Source of the DNA: Caprimulgus europaeus
Taxonomy: Eukaryota > Chordata > Aves > Caprimulgiformes > Caprimulgidae
Reading direction: 5' to 3'
Assembly: GCA_907165065.1 (NCBI GenBank)
Contig: OU015532.1
Location: 38,482,339-38,546,338, forward strand
DNA length: 64,000 bases
The notes under the pieces were generated by a model that was not told the DNA's origin, did no database searches, and saw only the letters and a list, made by a program, of their open reading frames with translations. The translations under genes were made by a program, and so were the position numbers. Each line of letters opens with the position of its first letter. Within the stretch, counting starts at the first letter, position 1. This document shows positions 46,701 through 57,919 of the stretch, piece by piece.

Positions 46701-49700
46701 CTACAAGGGAAAAAAAGTATTTGTGTCAGAGCCCATGACAGGAGAGTCCCCAGTTCTGTGTCAGGACCAGGTGGTTCTGTAAGGATGTGCAATATGGTTT
46801 CCCCAGGTACACTCCACACTTGGGAGGGTTAGAATGGCTTTGGATGGACTGAGCACTACTGCAAAGTACCCAGTCACTACCTGGCACCCTCATGTTTCTC
46901 TGCCACTGTGTAAACTAGGCCTGTAACAGCGGGAACAGGGTACCTCTGACACAGCAGAAGCAATGGCACACATACTCAGTCACCCCCTGATGTGCTTCCC
47001 ACCATGCCATTTCCTGGTGTCTTTACCAGTAAAAGGATATCACTAACGATTTTTTTCCCTTATCTGCCCTGTACAATGGTCCAGAAGATTCACTCCTCTT
47101 ATTAAGGGAGTAAAAAAGGAGCCTTAACCCACCTCTTCCCACCACAATGCATCAGGCTGCTCAAGTTTCCTTCATCAACTTCAGTGCTAGCCAAATGACC
47201 ACAGTGGATTAGGGATTCCTCCCTTTCTGTAGCCAAAATGGTGCTAGAATATTTAAACTATACCAGCCCATATTTGTTCCTTTGTGGTGAGCTGCACACA
47301 CATCTCAACGCTAACATGAGTGATGACTTTTGAAACAACAGGGGAGTTTTGTCTCCAGTGAGATTTCAGCCTCTGAAACAAAACTGGAGAACCTGAGATT
47401 CTGTCTTTACAGACAAACCTTTGCCTCCAAGAAAGGAGATCTGTAAGAAAACACATTATACTTCAGCAAAACAAAGCCCCTGGGACTTCTCCAAACTCAG
47501 CTCTTCACTGATACTGTTACAAACAAGTAATACACAGATGATTACAGCTGTGGTCAGCTAGAGAAGGCCATAGCTCAAACAAAATCTTTATATACATAAT
47601 TCCCACTGAACACTTGGAACACAGTATTTTTCTGCCTCATGAACAGAGAGCTATCAATCATAGAAACCAGTCTAAACTGAGCAAGAAATTACCCTGAGAA
47701 ACGGGTAAAACATACCCTGCGCTGAATTTTCAGGGACACGTCGTAGCCTGCATTCCTGAACAGTTCCACAGCATCCTTGTGCCGCAAATCCTTCAAGTCT
47801 CTGCCATTGACCTAGCGAAAAAGGAAAAGGAGAACCAGTTGCTAAAGTGCAAAAAGTCATTTTTTAATGATGTAGGCTAACACAGGACGGATAGGAGATA
47901 AAAATCCTCCTCTTTCACATAATCAGCAAGATCCATACTCCTCCATTCATATTATGGATGTATTTTTATATGTTGAGAGATAACATTAGAAACTCCAAGC
48001 CAAAAAATGGAGGTACTGAAAAAAGTACTACCTAGAAGCAAAATCAGAATATAAGATGACATTTCTGTCAATAGCAGCTGCTTATGATGTTGCTTCACTG
48101 CAATCAGAACAAAGGTGCAATTCTGACAGCTAATGAAAATAAAAGAGCAGCTACAGCAAAATTCTTATTTTGAGTCTCTTTCCCACATTGTTCCCCCTAC
48201 TGGCCTACCTTTGAAACCCTTCTGTTTGAAAGAGTGTTGTAAACATACATTTAAAAGCATATTGAAGTAACAAAACAAAATGAGACTTACATACATATTG
48301 GCATCCACTTAAAAGTGTTGAATTTTTCTTAATTTAAAATAATATATCATGGCAGGAGCTTTTATAACGTAGTTGACTTCATTCACTAACTGATGATATT
48401 CATCCTAACTTCTTTTCCATCCCCATTGCCCCTAATTCTATCCCCTGAGATCACATCCAGTGCCTCTCTTCTCTTGATATTTAGAATCCCCAAACACAAG
48501 TACATAAATATTAACTTAATATCATTTTCTGAATTGATAATAGACTCCAACCAGTGCAAGGCACTCTACAGAGGCTAAAAAGATTACATGTGGAATGTAA
48601 TAAGCAAGTATAAAATAAAATGAAGGAGTATTAAAAGATCAGGTATCACACTAAGAGAGGCTACTTCTTCACTCATCACTTTGTAAAGCATATTATCTTG
48701 TACAATTGCCAACTGCCTGAAGAACCAGGGGGTCTGAACCTCAATCACTTTAAAACATTTTTATAAAAGGAGAAGCAGCCTGTATTAATCCTGATCAGCT
48801 GCAATAAATAGTTTTATAGCCTAGAAGTTTTACAGCCTAAAAATCCCCTTCAGCACAAGGATCAGTAATCACTGACTACCAATTAAAAAATGGAAATTTA
48901 GACGTAGGAGACCAATTCCTTTATTTACAAATGTGTAAATGGCAACCCACTGGGGGCAAGAGAAGGTCTGATGGATTCTAAAATCTTAGGGAATAAGTCA
49001 CAGAGAAAATGCAAACACAGCACCAAGGATTGCTTCTGAGACAAGTAAAGAAGGCAGAAGTGATGGGCCCATGCGTAGAGGCAACCATCTTCCTGGTGCT
49101 CAAAGCTGCTCCCTGACCCCCATGATAGCTCCTTCCATGAAGTTTGCTCAGCATCATCTAATTGCACTCATCACATCCTTCCTCTCTGTGCACTGCAGTG
49201 GCAAACCTGCATCTCACATCACATCACTGATCACAGCACTTCAAGAATACACAGGGCAACAGAAGAAAGGGCTTACCGCTAAAATTTTATCTCCTTCTTG
49301 TAACCGGCCATCAAGGTAAGCTGCCCCATCCTTCTTGATCCGGCTGACATAGATGCTGCTGTCATTGGAAAGGTACTGCTGATCTGTCCCACCAACAATG
49401 TTGAAGCCCAGCCCTGAGGCAAGCCAAAGAGAAAGCTGATGAGAAAAACCCAAAGCTTCAGGCATTATGGCTGTTGTTAGGGACTATACCCTCCTACATC
49501 TTCCTGTTTTCTCCCAATACTGGAACTCACAGCACACATCTGCATCATCCTTTCCAACCATCACTGTCTAGAAAAGCTATTCTCTTGAAACTCATCTGGA
49601 AAGCAGAGGAGAAACCCTGAATGCCTGAGGGCCCAGATGCTTCATTCCATAAAGCGTCCATGAGTAATTTTCAGGTGGCTGTTAGGGACTACTGAGGGAA

Positions 49701-52700
49701 GTGCCATTGTTTTGAGATGCTGATTCAGCCCTCAGCAGGAATACACCTCTTCAGCACAGCAGGAGAGAGAAGGAAGCATTCTGCATTTCACAGGAGGCTA
49801 TAGTAAATCATTATCTTTGAGCAACAAGAAAACATGCCTGAGGCATTTAATGAGGTGGGAAACAGAGTCAGGAAAGGCAAGGAGCACTAGACCTTGTCTA
49901 CAGATGAGGAAACAGGCAAGAGGAGCTGTCCTACCAGCTCAAGGGCACCTAGAGCTCAGAAGGCTCCCCTTCCACATCTCAGAAGCTGGAACTGGCATCT
50001 TTCACCTCCAAGAATAAGATAAGCTTAGATACAGCTACTTCAAATTGTATGTAATCACTTTGTTCTGTTTCAGAAATTCAAACCACAACAGGAAATAAAG
50101 GCAAAACTCTCAAATTTAAATTAAAACAAAAAGGAACACACATGCATTACACAGAGTGGATGTGCACTTCACATTTTTGTTATGTTTCATATTGTTTTTG
50201 AAACAGGCTCAGTTACAGATCTCTAGCTAGAATCACCTGCTGGATTAAAGTGCAGTTAAAGATTAAGACTTCTAGTTTCATCAAAAAACAGAAGACCCAA
50301 CTGCATTCAAAATCTGGAAAGCTGCAGTTACAAGAACACATTCCCCACTGCACATGCAGCTAAGTTTCTTTGTAAATACCAATATGTGACAAGGGGTGGG
50401 AACGATTCCCCAAGAAGAGACTTGCAATGAAAAAAGAAAGAAAAGTCAAGGAAAAAGAACAATAACAAAAAAAACCCCAAATACACAATCAAAGTAAACA
50501 GAGAAAAAAACCCAACTTTTTTTCTGTCATAAAGCAGTCATCCAAAACTTATTATCAAGAACAGGTGAAGGAAAATTTTATCCATGTTCAGCCAAGCTGA
50601 TTTATTTTTCTTTCTTTTTTACTTTCTCTCAAAGCTAGGCCTAGAAACTTTGAGAAGGAGAGTTGCAAATGAAAGTAAAACCACTTTGTGCCTGCTGGGA
50701 AGCAACATTTTAAAGCAGTCATAGGAGATCAAAGGATGTGTAAGATGAATCACACTGTTTTAAGTGTGCATCTACAGCTGGGAAGTAAAGAAATATTAAC
50801 AGCAACCTTGACACACCTTTTTTTTCCCCTATCCCCTTCCTGGCAGCTTCAGACAAACGAGGAAGAAAAAGGAAGCAGCAGCAGATTGAAGAAACACTGA
50901 CATTTCATCTAGGCTAATATCTATCCCAAGAAGGGACAGTTTTGCACACCCTTCAATGGCAATTAAAAAAAACAAACAAACAAAAACCTAAAAATTATTT
51001 GCCATGAAGCCAATAACCTGGAAACAGGGGAAATCAATACTATAGAAAGTATAAGGTTTAACCTACATTTATTGAAAAGCCAAAAAGTTGCAGTCAGAGT
51101 TTCAGAGTACACTGATTCTCTCTCACATATATAAAAAAACCCACAAATATATATATATGAAAAAGTATACATTTTGCAAGTTTTCACCCACAATTTGAAA
51201 AATAATCAAAAGTCACAGCTTTCATCAGCAGAGGCAACATGAGATAGGAGCAGATCTTTGTGACAAAAAGAGGCAGCAGTTGATACTAGACCTAGTCAAG
51301 CATTCACAGGGCTTTTTCACTGTGTCTTTCCTTTCCAGCACTTAAACTTCTACTCTGGCTAAAAATATCTTCACTATCATTCCTTGAGCTCTGTGCCATT
51401 CTCCCCTTCCAGCTCATGTGGCCACAGAAAGACACAAAGCAGAACTGAGAGAAAAGGAGCAAGGGGAAGAAGCGAGCGCAGGGCACTAAATCCCTTGTCT
51501 GCGGGGGCCCAGAAGCAGAATAGCAGACCTTTAAAGGCAGGCTCTGGGATAAACTTCTGAGGCTGCAGAGCTCCCCACGCCTCATTTACCTTCCTGAAAT
51601 GTAAAAAGTCACTCAAAAAGACATTAAAAAAAGTCTTGATTGGTAGGATTAGGAAAAGAAAGATTGAATAATATTGCAAATTTAATTGATTATTTAGTTT
51701 TCCATAAAAACAGATTTTTCTGCCTAATTTCAGTCTAGTACTTGAGAAGGAAAATGGAAAAAAAGAAGAGACATACACACACACTGTTTTGCCACTGTAA
51801 ACTCGTACACCTCCTCAGCACACTTGACACAGATGTTTAGCATCAGACCTATTTTAAACAGCTGCAGTCAAAACTCCTATTAGAGAGATTATGGGATTAC
51901 ACTGTGCTTTACAGATAACAGCATTTTGTTCCCTCCACAGAAATGAATAATAAGTCATATGGTAAATGTATCAAGGTTGTTAGGAGCTGTAGGACCTTTA
52001 AATCAAATTACATAGTTAGAAACCTAACTCTAAAAATACAGGGCCCATCTTAATGACAGGACAAATAGTAATCACATTTAAATCGACCTGGCCACGTTCA
52101 AGACCTCTCAACTCTGCTCTTCAACATGTCCTTCCCCCTCCCTCAAAATTTTAGCTTTCCAAATGTACAGAAACAGCTTACCCATCAAAACCATCTTCAT
52201 TAAGCAAATAATTTTCACTGACGAGCATGAATTCATTAGGTTGAGCTCATGGCTGTGCTAGCAGGGCTACGCAGCTTTAGACAGGCAGCTTTCAGACCAG
52301 TGCCAGGGGAGGCAGGGGGCTGTCCAAGGGGCTCACCCTTTGGGCTGTGATTGCTGGCACAGGAGCCGGGACCAAACCCAGCCCTGCATGGGAACTACCT
52401 TCACCCTGGAAAAAGGAAAATGGTGCATACACCAACCATGTGGGTGCTGTGGGTGTCTGGGGGGCCTGTGGAGCCAAGGCTGGCCAGCAGCTGCACTGGC
52501 AGAAGGGCTGCCACATTTTCTTTCGTGCTCATTTTAATTAAAGAGAAGCACCCACACACCAAAGTACAACTCTCCCAGGAGCCTGTGGCTCCTTGGAGCC
52601 AGAACTTTTTTCACAGCCATACATTTGGTGCTAACTTGTTGCATTTTTTAAAGTGTGATTTGAATGGCATGATAAATCCTGTAAAAATACGAGGGCAGGC

Positions 52701-53466
52701 AGGCGTCTGTCTACAGGCTTCCATGAGAGCACTCACTGCTGCGCCAGGAAAAGCAAAGCCATAAAACCACACCAGACTGCCCTGCCCCTTTCCCATCCAG
52801 CCAGTGCTCCCCTCACTCGCGACCCCAAGTCCCCTCTAAAGCTGCCCCGAACAACAGGAAGGTGACACTACCGGGTACAGTCACTTTGGCTGACATACTT
52901 CGAAAAGCCCCCTAATCTGGGGTATCCAGCACGGATGAGCGCTGGGCACTCACCTGAAAGCAAGACGAGCTGCACCAGAGATGGCAGCTCCTATACAGAG
53001 CAGGTGTGGACTGTCTGACCCCAGACACCAGCCGCACACGGGACTCCCTGCCGCAAGACAAAGCCTGGCCCGGCTTGCTCTCCCTCACGCAACTCACGGG
53101 CTTTTCCCGCAGCTGTGTACCCGCCACCGACAACTTCTACAGACACGCCGTGCCAGGAGAGGCTGCTGGGGCCGGGAGCCTCAAGCCTGCCGCGCCGGTG
53201 CCCGGGAGCGGGAACTGTGCTCCCCTTCATGGCCGCCGGGACTCTCCCGCCCCCGCCCCAGCGTCGGCGAAAGCCCTGACGGCCAGCTCCCACCCCCGCG
53301 CTCCCCGCTCCGCCGGGGGCTACACAGGCCTCGCCGTTGCTGCCCCGGCCCGGGAGGCACCAGGGGCCCGAGGAGGGGCAGCCGCCCCCGCCTTACCTGA
53401 GGGTCTACGGGTAAGGCTGATGACCTCCTCGGAAAAGCCGCCGCCGCCCGCCACGCTTCCGTTCAT
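46560..53466 (-). CDS. SYNJ2BP: Synaptojanin-2-binding protein (mitochondrial outer membrane protein 25), four coding exons
   Basis: The protein is a small tail-anchored PDZ protein of the mitochondrial outer membrane, known to bind the C termini of synaptojanin-2 and other partners. The coding exons are 53397-53466, 49277-49413, 47716-47811 and 46560-46700, all with GT/AG introns, joining in frame to 147 aa (mammalian form about 145). Residues 12-101 form the PDZ domain: the GLGF carboxylate-binding loop is at 24-27, followed by [17 protein letters not shown] and [11 protein letters not shown], then VNGRDLKDL and [17 protein letters not shown]. Residues 120-141 form one hydrophobic anchor, and the protein ends with the basic tail RYRQRM, the tail-anchor layout expected. 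The start is set by MNG at the head of exon 1 in a CpG island. The N-terminal stretch [10 protein letters not shown] is Gly-rich and unlike the mammalian one, while the rest is highly conserved. Neighbours fit the conserved SYNJ2BP-ADAM20/21 block. Confidence 0.96.
47716..47811 (-). CDS. SYNJ2BP: SYNJ2BP coding exon 3 (end of PDZ)
   Basis: Exactly 32 codons, [11 protein letters not shown] to SLKIQRR, with acceptor CGCTAG/GTC and donor AGG/GTATGT. The intron after it is 1,015 bp. Confidence 0.95.
49277..49413 (-). CDS. SYNJ2BP: SYNJ2BP coding exon 2 (PDZ core)
   Basis: Acceptor TTGCCTCAG/GG and donor AGCG/GTAAGC. It completes the Gly codon of the GLGF loop and encodes 46 residues through GDKILA. 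The intron after it is 1,465 bp. Confidence 0.96.
49414..53396 (-). other. SYNJ2BP intron 1 (3,983 bp)
   Basis: Non-coding, AT-rich, with an (AT)n patch at 51147-51158 and A/CAAA runs near 50970. No nested gene is recognised. The open frames near 51304-51784 and 52292-52764 show no domain. Confidence 0.7.
53397..53466 (-). CDS. SYNJ2BP: SYNJ2BP coding exon 1
   Basis: ATG at 53464-53466; the exon encodes 23 residues plus one base, starting [11 protein letters not shown] and ending ISLTRRPS. The donor is CTCAG/GTAAGG. The intron that follows is 3,983 bp. Confidence 0.92.
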
Positions 53467-53552
53467 GCTGCGGCCTGAAGGTGAAGTCGGTTCCCGGGGA
53501 AGCCGCTTTCGTTTCCTCGGCCGCCGCCGCCGGAGGGCCGCGCCGCGGAGCG

Positions 53553-53566
53553 CTGGGAGTTGTAGT
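53553..53566 (-). promoter_or_regulatory. ZNF143/THAP11-type (ACTACAACTCCCAG) promoter motif
   Basis: On the minus strand the bases read ACTACAACTCCCAGCG, a close match to the known ACTACAAYTCCCAGCATGC-type element bound by ZNF143 and THAP11 in CpG-island promoters. It lies about 90 nt upstream of the SYNJ2BP start codon, where such motifs usually sit near the transcription start. The 3' part (CGCTC rather than CATGC) departs from consensus. Confidence 0.6.
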
Positions 53567-55276
53567 CCGCGCCGCCCGGGCCCCGCTCCCAGGCCGCGCC
53601 TCGGCTCGCCGCGGGCAGCCGGCCCTCACAGCGGCCCCGCCATCGGCAGCGTACCGGTACTCGTCCGGAGAGCCGTGCGGCCTTCGGGCTCAGAGCTGCG
53701 GCGGCCTGCGAAATGGGGCCTCTCCCTCCGGTCCCCTAACGCCGCCTGCGATGGGCTCTCACCGCAGAGGCGGAAGAGGCCTGGGCGCCCTCCCTGCCTG
53801 CCGGGGTGGGCACAGCACGGCGTCCGCGCACCTTCCCTTGCCCAGCCCTGCCGTGTTCCCAGCCTACAGGTGGGTTTCCCATGAAGGTCAGAGAGTTAAG
53901 CAAGAGCCCAAAATGCAGACAGGTCGCCCAGAGAGCCTCTATGCCAGCTCCTAGTTATCATACATGCAACACCTTAGTAGCCAAGGATTCAGAATCACAA
54001 ATAACATAGAACCACTGTGCTGAACTTCAGCCACAGAGAGAAACAAATACTTAACTATGTCCTGCAGGTGGGAAATCTCCTCAAAACTCCACAGAACCTG
54101 TCAGTAAAAGGCAAAGTACTCCAATCTCCATCTAACCAATAGATTACTGGGGAAAAAAAAAAACAGCAAGGCAAAATTTATCCCCATTTATTTCCTTGTA
54201 TCTTTATCTATTTCAGCATGTGCTGCAAGTGTGGTAATACAGACAATGGAACAGAGCCCCATGCAATTTAATCACTTAACTGCTTGGCACTACTAGGACA
54301 GCCGCATCTATGCGCTGCAGGAACTTTTCTGATGAAAATGAAGACCGGATGCTCTAGCTTTCAGTCTCACACTACCAATTTGTTTGTTTGGTATTGCAGT
54401 ACAGACAAATATTTTTGACTGCATTCATTCCAAGATTATCTGCACCTAAATTCCTGAATTTAACAGGGAGAAGCAGCCTGGATGCTGCATCTCTGGGTTA
54501 GAGGAAGAGTGTGCCACGTGCCTTAATGCTACAACATTAATGCTTAGCACTAAACTGTAAGAACACCTATCTCAGAGGTAGGAGACAGGCATTCAAGGCC
54601 CAATTACACCTGCAACGATGAGACAAAGCATGACTTCTATATCAGAGGAGGACATCTTAAACTGTTAAGCACAGCACTCAGTTTGTCACCTGTTTCAGTT
54701 CAGTTCCCACAGTTATGTTATCCTGGATATCTGTACTTATTTTTTGCCAATGGAAAAGCAAAACTTACACTGGAAAGCAAAACTTGCACAATAGCCTTTA
54801 CTTATTTTTTTCCTTCAAACTCAGGTTCTGATAATACAGTAGTTGGCAAACTCCTTGAAGATGCATACTGTTCCTTAGCAGCAGTTTTAATAGAGATTAC
54901 AGCCTTGGCTTAGAACAAAAACGTTTTCATCCGAGATAACTGCAATATTAAGAGGTTTTTTAGAAGTCTGGTTTAGCCAGGAGGAGACATCAAACAAGAA
55001 ACATGGGTAAATCATTGTTGTAACTTATTCCTAGGCAGCTCCAAGCTTCACCCATCACTACTGACCTGCCACATTTTAACAGCTACGTAAGACTTGATAC
55101 CTTGCTGCGCTGGCACAGAACGTTTCACGTGTATTCATCATCAGACTGACCCCACATCTTTTGGGAGATGGTGCAGCAGCAATTGCAGGCTGCCTCTTCC
55201 ATGTTCAAGTGAGTTACACATTAGCCAATTTCTCAAATCCATTTAAAGCATTTAAAAAGTCAATTAAAATTAAGAG

Positions 55277-55292
55277 AAAAAAAAAAAAAAAA
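55277..55292. repeat. Poly(A) tract, 16 A
   Basis: A homopolymer followed by a G-rich stretch (GGGAGGGGGACAGGGGGG). No transposon body is recognised upstream. Confidence 0.8.
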
Positions 55293-56417
55293 GCAGGGAG
55301 GGGGACAGGGGGGACAGACTGAAAAGATTAGGACTGAACTAGACTTGCACCTTCATACCACAACAGAATAGTGGGACATTTCTAACAAACCACTGGAAGT
55401 AACAAGTTATTAATTGCTATGGTGAGTCAACATTTTCACAGATAAAACCTTAGTGAGGGAGCTCGCACATTTTATAAAACATAGACTAGGTTTCTTGGGG
55501 TGCCTGTTTGTCTTGCTCATATAGCCTAAGCAGAAACAGAAGAAAAGCATACAGAAATAATCCTGCCCAAAGCTTGCTGAAAGCCTCCTCCCAATTAATA
55601 GTCATGTTTTTTAGATCAATCTTTAAGCACAGAGAAAAATGGAAATTACAGCATTTTATTGCTTTGTCTCTTCCAAAACTGCATTTGCAAGTAAGCTTTC
55701 TAGCCTAAGTTGTGCTTTCATTTACACCTCTGTCTCTTCAGTATGCAGGTATGTAAATAAGAACTCTCTGGCTTTTTAAAGTGTTTCTCTGGTCTCAGCA
55801 TAGGTTTAAGACTTGGCAATTTATGGTATACTATCAAACAATAACAGCAGGCCATCAAGGTGGCAGCCTGAGACTTCTGCCACTGATGTTTGTGTATTTA
55901 AAAAGCAAAGTAAAAGAAGTCTGCCAGTACTTACCAGTTGTGCATAGCTAGTTGGAAGGTGCTGGGTGTAGTGCTTGTGCTTGTGTTACTTTTTATCTCC
56001 ATCTTCCACCTAATCCACATCCCTCTTGTTTGTCACATAACCCTTGCTTCTGACACCTGAATTAAGATTGTTATTTCTCTGAGGAAAAAAACCCTCTTCC
56101 CCTGCCAATAAAAAGGTTTCTGGTTATAGGGAATAAATTTGGGGTGTTAGTCAAGGGGCAGTTATCTTGTCTTTTGATATAAACACAGGATTAAGTTTTC
56201 TTCATCTAATCAAAACCATCCATCTTGTATCAAGACAATAAGCACAGCCTGATGAATAAACAGTGTGTTACTTCATTTCCCCAGACAAATATAGAGAACA
56301 ATTTAAGGATCCATTTGCTTTAAACAAGAAGCCATGAAGAACTGTGAATAGGATCCTTTGTATTTCACATCCAATCATAATGTAACCAGCCCTTTTTGGA
56401 TGCAGAACACTATTTTT

Positions 56418-56445
56418 AAAACAAACAAACAAATAAATAAATAAA
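56418..56445. repeat. (AAAC)n/(AAAT)n microsatellite
   Basis: Three AAAC units lead into three or four AAAT units, a compound tetranucleotide repeat. Confidence 0.85.
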
Positions 56446-56891
56446 GGGAAATGTGTATTCTAAAAACATAAATATCATACTTGAGAGGCAGCAAGAGTTT
56501 ATTGCCATCATTTGTAGAGTTACCAACATCTTTTTTTCCCCAAATGTTTCAAGTGCTGTGGTACTTATCCTGCCTTTATAGAATGTTTGTTAAAAATGTG
56601 GTCTTTGCTTTCTAAATACAAATAATTATTTTGGTAGCAGACAAGTGCATTATAGCCCTTAATCTAGAAACACCAGTCCTTTAAAATAAAGTTTTCACTG
56701 TAAATCTGGACTACAGACTCATCTTTATGCTGATCTGGTTGAAAGATCTAGTCACTGCTATAATATAAATGATAAAAATAAAACTTATTGAGCAGTATTT
56801 CCACATCCCTTGTATTTTTTCCCTAAGTTAGACACATTTTATGTCCTGTTAAAAAAAATTAAATATGCAGTGTTTCTGTGTGACACTCTAC

Positions 56892-56937
56892 AGGGCTGCA
56901 AGGACACATTCACTTCAGGATGTGTCCTTGCAGCTCT
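56892..56937. other. Near-perfect hairpin (18-20 bp stem)
   Basis: AGGGCTGCAAGGACACAT at 56892-56909 pairs with ATGTGTCCTTGCAGCTCT at 56920-56937. All 18 positions pair, one as G:T. Two more pairs (T:G, C:G) can form inward, leaving a 6-nt loop. The arms do not resemble the flanking sequence. It could be a small palindromic transposon remnant or a transcribed hairpin; the sequence alone does not decide. Confidence 0.6.
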
Positions 56938-57670
56938 AAGAAGCAACCACATAGCAAACCAAGAGAAAACCCCTGAGATAGTAAGATAAAATATCAGTCA
57001 AATATTGCAGGAATTCTGGGGGAGACTTACAGAAAAGTTCCAAATATTTTAGGAATCCAGTTAACTTGTGCAACCTCACAGACTGCTCCTCTGAGCAACA
57101 ATAAAATACATACCACTTCTCAGAAGAACTCAGCTGCTGAGGCACTGGGAAGTTTCCAAAAAGGAAAGACAATGTGTTGTTGTGAAATATCAGGTTAGGT
57201 GTCACTACACTCTTGATGGTTCAGAAATGTAATTCTTACTGGTGTGATCTGGGTAGTGCTTCTCTGCTGTCTCACAAAATGAAGACCCTGTTCCCTATGA
57301 TCTACCTCCCTCCCAAAAGGCTGCCCTTTGGAAGAAGCTGGAAGGGCTTATACCACAGACACCTGCATCTTACCATTTCTTGCCTGCCTGCACATCACAG
57401 ATGTAAATTAAATGAAGACTGCAAGAGCAATTTTTTTCTCTTTGGTTAGTAATGAATAGCAGAAAAAAAGATATCCACAAACATCTCTTCTCCTGAAATG
57501 GAAAAAGCATTAGACGAAGGAGTAAACTGGAGCAAGTAATTTATTTACACTTGTTTTAAGAAGTGTACATTTGTAAACTGTTAATATGAAGCATAAAAGC
57601 TATATCTACAGTTCGCCTAACTAGTTCAGTTTAAGAGCTCAAGGTGCAAAGAAAAAAAGAACAGCCTGCA

Positions 57671-57676
57671 TTTATT
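57671..57676 (-). terminator. Candidate poly(A) signal of the ADAM gene
   Basis: AATAAA on the minus strand lies about 245 nt past the stop codon. Another lies at 57540-57545. Motif evidence only. Confidence 0.35.
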
Positions 57677-57919
57677 AACTTAAAATAAACTAAGATAATA
57701 TTTACTCTGTATTTAACGATACTACATGAGATTAGAACTATTCAGATGTGTTGGATTATTTTGATGAGTTATCAGCTGGCTCTGTTCAAGTGAGATTTCC
57801 CCAGGAGCATCCAAAGCTACTCTTCTTGATGTTCAGAAAGTGCTTTGTGGTGGCCTTTAACTCACCAGCAGGTGTTTTCCTTTAGCAATTGCTGGCATTT
57901 CCACTATTTGAAACAGCTG

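Larger units (their letters stand above)
52980..53860. promoter_or_regulatory. CpG island promoter of SYNJ2BP
   Basis: Strongly GC- and CpG-rich sequence surrounds SYNJ2BP exon 1. The long plus-strand open frame through it (53006-53884) is a Pro/Arg/Ala-rich shadow of the island with no recognised domain. Confidence 0.85.
53861..57539. other. Intergenic region between SYNJ2BP and the ADAM gene
   Basis: AT-rich with no gene recognised. It holds a 16-A run at 55277-55292, an (AAAC/AAAT)n repeat at 56418-56445 and a strong hairpin at 56892-56937. Confidence 0.6.

Noticed and set aside
53006..53884. 292-codon plus-strand open frame over SYNJ2BP exon 1
   Set aside because: It lies antisense to a well-supported exon within a CpG island and has no domain; compositional artefact.
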